Counted from the stretch's first letter, positions 29,893-37,471 are shown. The stretch is DNA of 37,493 bases from an uncultured Prevotella sp. (GCA_905233425.1 CAJOEC010000032.1:1-37493); one strand, 5' to 3'. Notes: generated by a model not told the origin, from the letters alone. Translations and numbers: made by a program.

Positions 29893-31833
29893 TCAATAGT
29901 AGGTGATGTCTTTCAGGAAGAAGTATTCGTAATAGTATGTGTTGCCGAAATAGGGGTAGAGCAACTGCCTCATGCTGCGGTTGCGGGCCTTGCTGAGCTG
30001 CTGCATCTGCTTCATGAAGGCGGCGAAACTCTCGCGGACGCCTGGTTCGAGCACCCACTCGTCGAGCCCATCCTGCCCCTGCATGTTGGCGAAGAGCCAG
30101 GCAGCTTCCTGGAATATGCGGGGCACATTGCCGTCGCCGTGCAGCGCGATATAATGCTCGAAGCGGGGCCAGAAGAGGTCGGGGTTCCTGGTCCACATCG
30201 CGGCGAGCACAGCCTGCTCGGCGAAGTATTCGTCGTCGGCGTCCTGCTCGGCGAGGTTGTTCATCAGCGACCTCTCCACATAGCCTCCGACGGCGTCAAG
30301 GCGGTCGGTGTAGTGCATCAAATGGGTGATGGGGCCAGTCTCCTTGTCCTTGCCCAACTGCTGTGGGTCGTTGAGCAGTTTTTCCATTTTGTCGGCCCAG
30401 CCGCCGTAGTAGCTTGTACGACGGAGTATGTCGAGGAATTTCCTCGCCGCCTGCGTCTCCTTGTTGAAAATGGCGGCACGGGCCAGATATTGCAGCTGCT
30501 CAACGTTCCAGCCGTACTCAGTGCCTTCCTCCATGCACACGCGGTGGCACTCGTTCATCGCACCATACTGGTAGAGAATCATGCGGCCTGCGACATTGAA
30601 CATGAATACGGGCAGTGGGGTTTCGCTCTTCTTCGACCCCTTCGGGAATTTGTACATCTCCTCGCACTGCCGTCCGAGCCGGCTCAGCGCCAGGTTGTGC
30701 ATCATCACTATGGCGCGGGTCGGTTCGTCTTTCTGCTTCCTGCCTTCCTCGATGACGCCCTCCCAATCGGTCTGCTCCACGCAGCGTTGCATGCGCAGCT
30801 CGTGGTGGAAGTTGGCATCCTTGTACCAGAAATTCCAGACGGCGACGGCGATGACAGCCAGCATGGCGCAAGAAAGGATGGCGGAAAGCCGGGTGCCGGG
30901 TTGCGGTTTCAGGTTCCGATATGTGACAGCAAGCAACAGGAAGAATGCGGCCAGCGCATAGTATGGGATATAGAATGCGGTATAACTCTCAACGATGGCG
31001 AAGACGGGAATGGCCGTCCGCCAAATGTTGGCGATATTAGTCCCGACGTAGACGAAGCGGTAACAGAGCAGCGGTATGGCAATGATGCCCAGCAACGCGG
31101 AGAAGGTGGTTAATAGTTTAGTGTTGAGAGTTGAGGGTTGAGGGTTGAGAGTTGAGGGTTGAGGGTTGAGAGTTGAGGGTTTAGTGTTGAGAGTTGAGGG
31201 TTGAGGGTTGAGAGTTGAGGGTTGAGGGTTGAGGGTTGAGGGTTTAGTGTTGAGAGTTGAGGGTTTAGTGTTTCTCCATGCCATCACGGCCATCAGCGCT
31301 GCGGCTGCCAGGGCATAGAATCCCATCAGCGGATAGCCCACGGCACACACCACAAATGGGAAGATGACCGAAAACTTTACGCCCAGCACGCGGAACGCCC
31401 ATAGCAAGGCGGTCGCCGCCGTCGTGCCTATCGTAGCCACATAGAAATAGCCGGGCAGTTTAATTAAATACACCCAGTAGCCCAAGTCCATGTTGGCCAC
31501 TAAAAGGATGGCCACTGGCACCAGCGTCAGCACCGTCCATCTGTCAGGAATGTTGAACGCCCGCTTTGTCAGCCACATCAGCAGGAGCCACCAGCAGCAG
31601 AGCATTGTCACGCCCACCCAGGGATAATAGAAATGCTGGGTGAAGTAGGTCCCTAAATAAGACAGCATACCGCCCGGCACCGCCATCATCTGCCGGAAAT
31701 ACACCGCCGTGTCGAGGAAAACGTTGCGCTGCTGGACCTTCCACAGCAGGTCGGCTTCAAAGAACAGCAGGACTGACGCCACCACAACGAGTACCGCCAC
31801 CCAGAACGTTATTGGTCTTAATAGTCTTTTCAT
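29893..31833 (-). CDS. DUF6057-like membrane protein with heptad repeat insertion
   Basis: Protein of 646 residues with about nine or ten membrane segments in the first 330 residues (ITFWVAVLVVVASVLLFFEA, WVGVTMLCCWWLLLMWL, VLTLVPVAILLVANMDLGYW and others) and a soluble helical C-terminal half (AARKFLDILRRTSYYGGW, EYFAEQAVLAAMW) resembling TPR-like helices. The pattern and pairing with the CxxCH lipoprotein fit the Bacteroidetes family I know as DUF6057; its role is unknown. Residues about 188-239 are PSTLNTK/PSTLNPQ heptads from an in-frame 7-base repeat array, placed between two membrane segments. It is the first gene of a two-gene unit. Confidence 0.8.
   Translation of the reverse strand: MKRLLRPITFWVAVLVVVASVLLFFEADLLWKVQQRNVFLDTAVYFRQMMAVPGGMLSYLGTYFTQHFYYPWVGVTMLCCWWLLLMWLTKRAFNIPDRWTVLTLVPVAILLVANMDLGYWVYLIKLPGYFYVATIGTTAATALLWAFRVLGVKFSVIFPFVVCAVGYPLMGFYALAAAALMAVMAWRNTKPSTLNTKPSTLNPQPSTLNPQPSTLNTKPSTLNPQPSTLNPQPSTLNTKLLTTFSALLGIIAIPLLCYRFVYVGTNIANIWRTAIPVFAIVESYTAFYIPYYALAAFFLLLAVTYRNLKPQPGTRLSAILSCAMLAVIAVAVWNFWYKDANFHHELRMQRCVEQTDWEGVIEEGRKQKDEPTRAIVMMHNLALSRLGRQCEEMYKFPKGSKKSETPLPVFMFNVAGRMILYQYGAMNECHRVCMEEGTEYGWNVEQLQYLARAAIFNKETQAARKFLDILRRTSYYGGWADKMEKLLNDPQQLGKDKETGPITHLMHYTDRLDAVGGYVERSLMNNLAEQDADDEYFAEQAVLAAMWTRNPDLFWPRFEHYIALHGDGNVPRIFQEAAWLFANMQGQDGLDEWVLEPGVRESFAAFMKQMQQLSKARNRSMRQLLYPYFGNTYYYEYFFLKDITYY
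31115..31270 (-). repeat. Long heptamer array inside DUF6057-like gene
   Basis: About 22 units of 7 bases (GAGTTGA, GGGTTGA, GTGTTGA, GGGTTTA on the plus strand). Three units make 21 bases, so the protein shows seven-residue repeats PSTLNTK or PSTLNPQ. The coding strand has the same CTCAAC orientation as the leader arrays at 4534-4582 and 12839-12915. Confidence 0.92.
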
Positions 31834-31860
31834 AGAAAACGAACCATGTATTTTTATTTA

Positions 31861-31976
31861 CCACAGATTTCGCAGATTTCACAGATTTTGGCTGCGCACA
31901 ATCCAACATAATCCGTGTAATCTGTGGTCGCTGTAATAGGCGACATAATCCGTGTAATCTGTGAAATCTGTGGTCG
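31861..31976. repeat. CACAGATT/ATCCGTGTAATCTGTG repeat block
   Basis: CCACAGATTTCGCAGATTTC (31861-31880) is opposed by AATCTGTGAAATCTGTGG (31957-31974), and CATAATCCGTGTAATCTGTG is directly repeated. It fills most of the gap between the cytidylate-kinase-like gene and the DUF6057-like gene, just upstream of the latter's ATG. No consensus promoter was seen in it. Confidence 0.8.
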
Positions 31977-32005
31977 TTTTATACATGCGAAAGTTGTATC
32001 AATAA

Positions 32006-32662
32006 TTAATGTATTCCGATGACCTTCATGATGATGTCCACGATTTCGTCCTCTGTCTTTCCGTCGGCAGAGATGACGAGGTCGTAGTTACGTGTGTCGT
32101 AGCGCGACGTCCCGGTGTACTTCATGACGTAGTTCTCTCTCATCCTGTCGACGTTCTCAATGGTCTTCCGTGCCTCGTCCTCGGTCATGTTCTGCTTTCG
32201 CATGACCCGCTCTATGCGGAAGGGCATGGACGCCTGTATGAGGACGCTGAGGTGGTTGGGATGGTTTCGGAATACGTAGAACCCGCTCCGCCCTGCTATG
32301 ACACATGACTCTTGCTCGGCTATGCCTTGCAGGATCTCCGTCTCGGCCTTGAATATTTCGTCGGTGGTGAGCATGTCGGGCATCTGCTGCGGGTCAATCT
32401 GGTAGTATTGCCGTGTGTTTGCGACACCCCATTGCTGGCCTATGCGGACTGCGCGCTTGAAGTCCTCCCACCATGAATGGCTGCGGCCTTTCAGCTTTTC
32501 TATCTCGCCGGTGGTGAGATGGAACTTGTCCTCCAGCCCCTTTATGAGTGCCTTGTCGTAGAACTCCACACCCAGTTTCTCTGCTAACTTGCGGCCTACG
32601 GTACGACCGCCACTTCCCAACTCGCGGTTGATGGTGATGACAAATTTCTCGTTCTTGTTCAT
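32006..32662 (-). CDS. Cytidylate-kinase-like protein
   Basis: Cytoplasmic P-loop protein of 218 residues of the cytidylate-kinase-like family. FVITINRELGSGGRTVGRKLAEKLGVEFYDK contains the P-loop variant (GSGGRTVG) and the family's opening. SCVIAGRSGFYVFRNHPNHLSVLIQA and RMRENYVMKYTGTSRYDTRNYDLVI are also typical. It differs from the housekeeping Cmk, and its true substrate is not established. It starts 40 bases after the M15 peptidase stop. Confidence 0.87.
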   Translation of the reverse strand: MNKNEKFVITINRELGSGGRTVGRKLAEKLGVEFYDKALIKGLEDKFHLTTGEIEKLKGRSHSWWEDFKRAVRIGQQWGVANTRQYYQIDPQQMPDMLTTDEIFKAETEILQGIAEQESCVIAGRSGFYVFRNHPNHLSVLIQASMPFRIERVMRKQNMTEDEARKTIENVDRMRENYVMKYTGTSRYDTRNYDLVISADGKTEDEIVDIIMKVIGIH

Positions 32663-32702
32663 GATATGTTTTCTGATGGTTTACGACAGTTACTTACACT
32701 CG

Positions 32703-33470
32703 CTACTCCCTCAGTTCAAAATGCTGGAAGTCCTTGCACGACTTCCAGTCGCCGCCCCACACGAAGCCGGCCTCGGTGAAGAGGCGGAAGCAGAGGTCGC
32801 CGTGGTCAATCTTGTAGGGGAAGGCCTTCGTGCGGTCACAGTATTCGGCTGCCGTGGCGGGCTGTATGAAGCGTGTGCCGTCGGCACGGTCTTTGTAGTA
32901 AGGGTTGTATAGGGTGTTGATGTCGACGGCCAAGCCGCGTGCGTGTTTCGAGAGCTTGCCGGTGCCGGCGACGGCTCGATAGCAGAAGCACGACGAGTTG
33001 TTGTCGCGCATCTGCATCTCGTCGTCGGCGCCATAGACATCGGGGAGCAGCATCCGCTGGATGGGGTACTTCGCGTCGAAGAGCTGGCGCAGGATGCGGG
33101 TCACTCGGGCGGCAATCTTTTTATTGCAAACCATCTCGCCGACGTGCATCTGCTGGTCGTAGTCCCAGTGCAGGGCACGTATGTGGCTCAGGTCGTTGCG
33201 TCCGATGTACGGGTTGGCCTTGTAGGTCTTGCCCTGCATGCGCTGCCAAACCCCGTCGGGGATGGGTTCTGCGGCAAAGCACTTGTCAACACCGCCGAAG
33301 ACCTCGACAGCCTCGGCGCTGACCGTCTTTCCTGCCTGCCACTCGGTGAGCGCTGTCACGTCGGGCATCGGGTGGGTCATGGGGACAGGCACTTGACCCA
33401 GGCTTGGGTCAAGTGCCTGTCCCCATGACCCGAGGACGGTGGCAAGCACCAACTTCGTTATCCTATTCAT
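32703..33470 (-). CDS. M15-family D-Ala-D-Ala carboxypeptidase-like protein
   Basis: Exported protein of 255 residues with an M15 (VanY/CwlK-like) zinc peptidase domain acting on peptidoglycan peptides. Zinc ligands and catalytic residues are in SKHARGLAVDIN (His about 176, Asp about 183) and DFQHFE (His about 250). A signal segment (MNRITKLVLATVLG) runs directly into residues 13-32, which are encoded by a perfect 27-bp palindrome (33374-33431). The palindrome therefore supplies the end of the signal peptide, including a possible GQA cleavage site. It starts 5 bases after the cupin stop. Confidence 0.88.
   Translation of the reverse strand: MNRITKLVLATVLGSWGQALDPSLGQVPVPMTHPMPDVTALTEWQAGKTVSAEAVEVFGGVDKCFAAEPIPDGVWQRMQGKTYKANPYIGRNDLSHIRALHWDYDQQMHVGEMVCNKKIAARVTRILRQLFDAKYPIQRMLLPDVYGADDEMQMRDNNSSCFCYRAVAGTGKLSKHARGLAVDINTLYNPYYKDRADGTRFIQPATAAEYCDRTKAFPYKIDHGDLCFRLFTEAGFVWGGDWKSCKDFQHFELRE
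33374..33431. repeat. Perfect 27-bp palindrome inside M15 gene
   Basis: Arms 33374-33400 and 33405-33431 are perfect complements with a four-base spacer GGCT. The inner part of the arm is GGGGACAGGCACTTGACCC. It is fully open in the coding frame. Confidence 0.97.
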
Positions 33471-33475
33471 TCTGT

Positions 33476-33991
33476 TTACTCCAACGGGATGTCGGGGTGC
33501 TGCACGGCGAGGGGCAGATCCTTCTGCGAGAGGTAGAACATGTAGAGGATGACGGGTTTCGTGCCGCGGTTCTCGCCGTGGTGGACAGTGCCCACCATCT
33601 CGACGACGGCCTCGCCCTCATGCACCACCTTCTCCTTGCCGTCGAGGCCGATGATAGTCAGCTCGCCCTGCACCAGCACGCCGTAGTTCATGGCCACATG
33701 GTGGTGCCAGCCCAGCTTCTGCCCGGCGGGGAAGACGTACTTCACGGCCACCAGTTCGGGGCGGCCCTCAAAGTAGTCGGGCAGTTCCACGCCGTCCCAG
33801 CTCTGCGAGGTGCGTATGAGTTCGGTACTTACCACCTGCTTCACGGTATCCTCGGCGGCAACAAGTGTCTCCTCCACCATCGGCTTCTCGGTTTGCGCCT
33901 TCTTGCAGCCAGTGAATGTGGCTGTAACAGCCAGGGCAAAGGCCACCGTAGTTGCCATCGCCCAAGTCATCAGTTTCTTGTTTTGTTTCAT
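33476..33991 (-). CDS. Cupin-domain lipoprotein
   Basis: Exported protein of 171 residues; the signal peptide ATTVAFALAVTATFTGC ends in a lipobox. The cupin barrel has PAGQKLGWHHHVAMNYGVLVQGE (His cluster as metal ligands of motif 1) and GEAVVEMVGTVHHGENRG (motif 2). The substrate is unknown; small metal-binding cupins often act as isomerases, dioxygenases or sugar-binding proteins. The start at 33991 is chosen for the signal peptide (MKQNKKLMTWAM). It lies 13 bases after the BRO-like gene stop. Confidence 0.85.
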   Translation of the reverse strand: MKQNKKLMTWAMATTVAFALAVTATFTGCKKAQTEKPMVEETLVAAEDTVKQVVSTELIRTSQSWDGVELPDYFEGRPELVAVKYVFPAGQKLGWHHHVAMNYGVLVQGELTIIGLDGKEKVVHEGEAVVEMVGTVHHGENRGTKPVILYMFYLSQKDLPLAVQHPDIPLE

Positions 33992-34004
33992 CTTTGTGGT
34001 GTTT

Positions 34005-34892
34005 TTATGAATTGTTATCGTTATCGTCACTAAGCGGAAGTTCTTTTGCCTCGGCCTGCTCTATTGGCTTGATGTAATCGGAGGCTTTCTGTGAGGTGAC
34101 AACAGAACGTCCGAGCGACTGCTCTAACTGTTGTCGGGCCACCATGGCCACGTTGCCGCCCTCGTGAGCCACTTGAGCGTTCTCGTTGAAGCCATGAGGA
34201 CTGCGTTGCTTGCTTAGTTCGGTAGCGGATGCTTCGGCCAGGGTGTTGAGAGCCAGCTCGACATTTGTCATGTTGTCACGCAGACTTTCCTTTCGCAGCC
34301 CCTTCAGTTCCTTGTACTGGCGGGTGGTGCGCCCACTCCATGCCTTGGTAAGGATGTCAGTGAGCGATGCAAACTGCACGCCCTCTTCCATGCCCCCGCG
34401 CCGCCACTCGTCGGTCAGTTCCTTGCGCACCTCGATGGAACGTATGCGCTGGTTTATCCACGCGTCGCTGTAGCCCAGACGACGGTAGTCGCGCACAGCC
34501 TGCTCAATAGAGAGTTCCGGATCCTGCATCTGGTCAAGGCGCTGGGCACCCACATCGGCGAGCCACCGCTTCAGTGGCTCCGCCTTCTTCGACGGGATGG
34601 ACTGGATGATGCGCAGAAGCTGCTCAGTGTCAGCGACATCGGTCAAGCGCATCTTACCATCAGTGGCACGCATTTTCAATTGCTTACAATTTGTAAGCAG
34701 TTCATCTGCGCCCTCCTCCTTGAGTCGCTTCTTCAGCACCGCCCAATAGGTACTCGCCGCACGAGTGGTGGGCTGCTCGGTTAACACTTGCACCACGTCC
34801 ACGATGGAGAAGTAGTATTTTTGCTCCTCCTCAACCCACACGTAGCGCACCTGCTTCTCGTCAAACAGCTTAATGAAATTCTTGTCTGCCAT
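34005..34892 (-). CDS. BRO-N/DinD-like protein
   Basis: Protein of 295 residues with an N-terminal BRO-N-type domain (IKLFDEKQVRYVWVEEEQKYYFSIVDVV, ASTYWAVLKKRLKEEG, TDVADTEQLLRIIQSIPSKKAEPLKRWLADVG). The following INQRIRSIEVRKELTDEWRRGG and LRDNMTNVELALNTLAEASATELS match the chromosomal DinD-like branch, related to phage antirepressors and to E. coli DinD, which inhibits RecA filament activity. Intact, without other phage genes nearby. It sits 12 bases after the GH30 stop, an odd partner for a xylanase. Confidence 0.88.
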   Translation of the reverse strand: MADKNFIKLFDEKQVRYVWVEEEQKYYFSIVDVVQVLTEQPTTRAASTYWAVLKKRLKEEGADELLTNCKQLKMRATDGKMRLTDVADTEQLLRIIQSIPSKKAEPLKRWLADVGAQRLDQMQDPELSIEQAVRDYRRLGYSDAWINQRIRSIEVRKELTDEWRRGGMEEGVQFASLTDILTKAWSGRTTRQYKELKGLRKESLRDNMTNVELALNTLAEASATELSKQRSPHGFNENAQVAHEGGNVAMVARQQLEQSLGRSVVTSQKASDYIKPIEQAEAKELPLSDDNDNNS

Positions 34893-34904
34893 ATATCCTT
34901 CCTC

Positions 34905-36455
34905 CTATTTGAACACTTTCCTTGAGGAACCGTCGGCGTATGTTTCGATATACATGCCACGGGGCTTCTCAATCCTGCGGCCCTGCATGTCGTAATAAGC
35001 CACGGGTTTCAGGTCTCTGCCGACCTTCTGTTCCTCGATGGCCACATCGCCATTGTCGATCATGAAGATATATGTGTTCAAACTGCGGGCAGGCATACTG
35101 ACAGTGACATTCTCCGTAGACTCGGGGATGTCGATTTCCTGCTCCTGACAGAGTTCATTCGTCTCGTTGCCTGTTGAGAGCACGTGTAGGCCGCTGCGCA
35201 CCTTGTAGGGCAGTTTCAGCTTCAGGTCACGGCCCGTGTCGGTGGTGTCGATGGCCATGACTATGAGCGAGTCGCCCTTGATGTAGGCCGAGAACTCCAT
35301 GGCGGCCTCCTTGCCCGACTCCATGGCCGACGAGGTGCCCAAACGGGTGGAGCCGGTGACATGCTTCGAGAAATGCGACATGACGTAGGCGCGGGGCAGC
35401 AGCTTGTTCTTTTTGCTGTTCTTGCTTCCATACTTCGACTCGCCCGTGCTCACGAAAGCCCAGTGGGCGCGCATGTACCAGTAGATGTAGCCAGTGCCGC
35501 CAGCCAGCATACACTCGTTGAGCTCCTCGGCGAAGAGCAGCTGCTCGTGCCAGTTGGGCAGACGGTTGCCGATATTGTCGGTCGACGAGTGCTCGGTCAT
35601 CCACACCTCCTTGCCATACTGGGCTGCCTTCTGGGCCGAGGCCTTCATGTTACCGAGAGGTTCGTGGCCGTAGATGTGTCCCGCGATGATGTCCACCTGC
35701 TGGCGTGCCGTCTGGTCGTTCAGCAATGTGTTGCTGTAGTTGGGGTCGAAGCCTAAAGGCTCTGCGCTGATGAGACGCACGCCGGGATAGGTCCTGCGGT
35801 CGAGCAGGTGGGCGTAGTTCTTCACCAGGTCGAGCTGCTCCTGCGGCGTATAGAGGCAGCCTGAATAGTTCACCCACCAGTCGGGCTCGTTCTGCACTGA
35901 CACGGCATCGACGGCGACGCCATGACTCTTCATCCAGCCCAAGAATGTGTTCAGCCAAGGGAAGAACTTGGCATAGCAGTCCTTGCGCAGCCGCCCCTCC
36001 TGGTAGCCCTGGTCCTCGGCGTTACCGCCCTGGGCCGTTCCATTGGTCTTATACTCGCCTGGGGGCGACCATGGTGTGCCGAAGACTATGCCGCCGCGCT
36101 TCTTCACAATCTTGGCCGAGGGCAGCGAGCCGTTCCAGTCGTAGGGCGAGTCCCAGTTATTCCATTCGGGCACTTTCACGTCGCCTTCAAAGTTGGGAGA
36201 TATTTCCATACGCATGATGTTCAGTCCGATGGCAGACTGGGGACCGTAAAGCAGATGGGCGGGCATGGTGTCATTGGCAAAGGGGCACATGGCACCGTCG
36301 CAACAGGCAGCGCCAAAGCCCGTCACCGTCTGGTAGCGGGTGTCTTTGATGGTGAGCCTGTAGGTCGCAGCGTTAATGACATTGGCGGCTGCCAGCAGAA
36401 GGATGGCTGCCGACAGACGACGAAAAGCGGGAATCGCAGTAGAAATCTGTTTCAT
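34905..36455 (-). CDS. GH30 xylanase-like glycosidase with Por-type tail
   Basis: Exported glycosidase of 516 residues, probably acting on glucuronoxylan or a related beta-glycan. After the signal peptide (LSAAILLLAAANVINAA) come TVTGFGAACCDG, GLNIMRMEISPN and GGIVFGTPWSPPGEYKTNG. The acid/base Glu is in SVQNEPDW (E190) and the nucleophile Glu in VWMTEHS (E288). The beta-sandwich domain includes RAYVMSHFSKHVTGSTRL. The end (DLKPVAYYDMQGRRIEKPRGMYIETYADGSSRKVFK region) resembles type IX secretion or Por sorting tails. The layout resembles GH30 subfamily 8; exact specificity is inferred. A consensus promoter lies at 36496-36526. Confidence 0.9.
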   Translation of the reverse strand: MKQISTAIPAFRRLSAAILLLAAANVINAATYRLTIKDTRYQTVTGFGAACCDGAMCPFANDTMPAHLLYGPQSAIGLNIMRMEISPNFEGDVKVPEWNNWDSPYDWNGSLPSAKIVKKRGGIVFGTPWSPPGEYKTNGTAQGGNAEDQGYQEGRLRKDCYAKFFPWLNTFLGWMKSHGVAVDAVSVQNEPDWWVNYSGCLYTPQEQLDLVKNYAHLLDRRTYPGVRLISAEPLGFDPNYSNTLLNDQTARQQVDIIAGHIYGHEPLGNMKASAQKAAQYGKEVWMTEHSSTDNIGNRLPNWHEQLLFAEELNECMLAGGTGYIYWYMRAHWAFVSTGESKYGSKNSKKNKLLPRAYVMSHFSKHVTGSTRLGTSSAMESGKEAAMEFSAYIKGDSLIVMAIDTTDTGRDLKLKLPYKVRSGLHVLSTGNETNELCQEQEIDIPESTENVTVSMPARSLNTYIFMIDNGDVAIEEQKVGRDLKPVAYYDMQGRRIEKPRGMYIETYADGSSRKVFK

Positions 36456-36495
36456 AATTGTTAATATAAATAATGTGGATAACACTTTTCGGTTG

Positions 36496-36526
36496 CAAAG
36501 TTACGAATAAACGAGCAAATAGCAAA
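36496..36526 (-). promoter_or_regulatory. Promoter of the GH30 gene
   Basis: On the minus strand, TTTG (36523-36526), 19 bases, TAACTTTG (36496-36503); 41 bases before the ATG at 36455. Perfect consensus. It may serve the whole run GH30, BRO-like, cupin, M15, cytidylate-kinase-like, whose gaps are 5-40 bases. Confidence 0.78.
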
Positions 36527-36583
36527 AAAAATAGAGAAAAATTAAACCTTTTATGCCGTTGGGCGTCAAAAAGACAGAACAAC

Positions 36584-36624
36584 AAATTCAGGATAACAAT
36601 TCAGGATAACAAATTCAGGATAAC
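36584..36624 (+). repeat. Three-copy AATTCAGGATAAC leader repeat
   Basis: Units at 36584-36597, 36598-36610 and 36611-36624 (14, 13 and 14 bases), ending 21 bases before the ATG of the small secreted protein. Likely part of its leader or a binding-site cluster. Confidence 0.85.
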
Positions 36625-36645
36625 AAACTTAAAAACAAAACGAAC

Positions 36646-36993
36646 ATGAAAAAGATTGTATTGACAATGGTTGCCGCAATGGCATTTACGTTAAGCTTTG
36701 CTGGGACAGAGAATTACGTAACCGAGAAGAATTTCGACATGAGTTGTGACATCGACCGCCTGGCAGTCGTCCTCGACCTTGACGAGTCACAGATGGATGC
36801 CGTAGAGGCAATCCACCAGAACTTCAGCAGCGAGATGCAGTCGCTGTCCTCAATGAGGGGGCCTTGGCTCAGACAACGCATTCACCAAGCCTTGGGAAAG
36901 GATGCCTACCAGATGAGGCACGTACTCAACGACAAGCAGTTAGACACCTACATGCGCCTGATGGTAACGACCATCCGCAACAGGAATCTCTAA
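36646..36993 (+). CDS. Small secreted helical protein of unknown function
   Basis: Protein of 115 residues with a signal peptide (MKKIVLTMVAAMAFTLSFAG). The mature part is helical: DIDRLAVVLDLDESQMDAVEAIHQNFSSEM, then LRQRIHQALGKDAYQMRHVLNDKQLDTYMRLM. The 'L..DE.Q...VE.I' and 'VLNDKQ...Y' elements resemble the Spy/CpxP periplasmic chaperone style (LTxxQ), which is only an inference. Preceded by a three-copy leader repeat and followed by a strong terminator, so it is a single-gene unit. Confidence 0.75.
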   Translation: MKKIVLTMVAAMAFTLSFAGTENYVTEKNFDMSCDIDRLAVVLDLDESQMDAVEAIHQNFSSEMQSLSSMRGPWLRQRIHQALGKDAYQMRHVLNDKQLDTYMRLMVTTIRNRNL

Positions 36994-37010
36994 GCAAAGG
37001 CATTGACGCA

Positions 37011-37040
37011 ATAACGGGAGGGCACTCACCCTCCCGTTAT
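37011..37040 (+). terminator. Intrinsic terminator of the small secreted protein gene
   Basis: A perfect 12-bp stem (ATAACGGGAGGG, loop CACTCA, CCCTCCCGTTAT) followed by TGTTTAG, 17 bases after the stop codon. Confidence 0.85.
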
Positions 37041-37113
37041 TGTTTAGGTATGTTCTTTTGATAATACGTAACGAAAACGCCCTTTTCATGGAAACGAATG
37101 TGAATAATATGAA

Positions 37114-37380
37114 TAATTTATAATGATTATCCGCATGTATCCGCAAGTGACCCTGAAAGGGTCTCCGTTAAGTAACCGTAGGTCGGAACGACCTGCGGAT
37201 AAGGCTACGGAGGGAGGCAAGCACTCTGAAAGAGTGCCCCAACACCACAGTTGGGCGACCCTTTTAGGGTCGATGTCACACACGCTTCCATTTGTCCGGG
37301 GGTACTACGTATACTCGGCTATTGAGCGACGACCCTTTCAGGGTCACTTACGGACGATTGCGGATAATCATTTAATTTAT
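37114..37380. mobile_element. 251-bp MITE-like element with 14-bp TIRs and 8-bp duplication
   Basis: Perfect inverted ends AATGATTATCCGCA (37122-37135) and its complement (37359-37372) extend with few mismatches to about 42 bp, through AAGTGACCCTGAAAGGGTC. The direct repeat TAATTTAT abuts both ends (37114-37121, 37373-37380), as expected for a target-site duplication. Inside are more hairpins: AGGTCGGAACGACCT, CACTCTGAAAGAGTG, CGACCCTTTTAGGGTCG. There is no transposase; the small frame through it (37123-37410) is probably not a gene. Confidence 0.88.
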
Positions 37381-37435
37381 TCCACAAATATTTATAGGTA
37401 TGTTCTATAAATTGCAAAAACTACGCGCAGCCTTT

Positions 37436-37471
37436 CCCCTCCCTTGTAGGGGAGGGGTTAGGGGTGGGGTC
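37436..37471 (+). repeat. C/G-rich hairpin repeat, intergenic copy
   Basis: CCCCTCCC (37436-37443), loop TTGTAG, GGGAGGGG (37450-37457), then GGGGTGGGGTC. It is related to the coding copies in the S9-like and GH106 genes and lies in the final gene-free stretch of the window. Confidence 0.75.

Noticed and set aside
28982..29899. Plus-strand open frame of 305 residues
   Set aside because: It is antisense to the CxxCH propeller lipoprotein; no start signal or motif.
31115..31270. CRISPR or centromere-like iteron array
   Set aside because: Heptamers lie inside a coding region and recur elsewhere in leaders; no plasmid replication gene is near.
34005..34892. Prophage remnant
   Set aside because: Only the BRO/DinD-like gene suggests it; no integrase, structural genes or attachment sites were seen, and the gene matches the chromosomal branch.
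37123..37410. Open frame of 95 residues at the right end
   Set aside because: It lies within the 251-bp MITE and its hairpins; no protein features.
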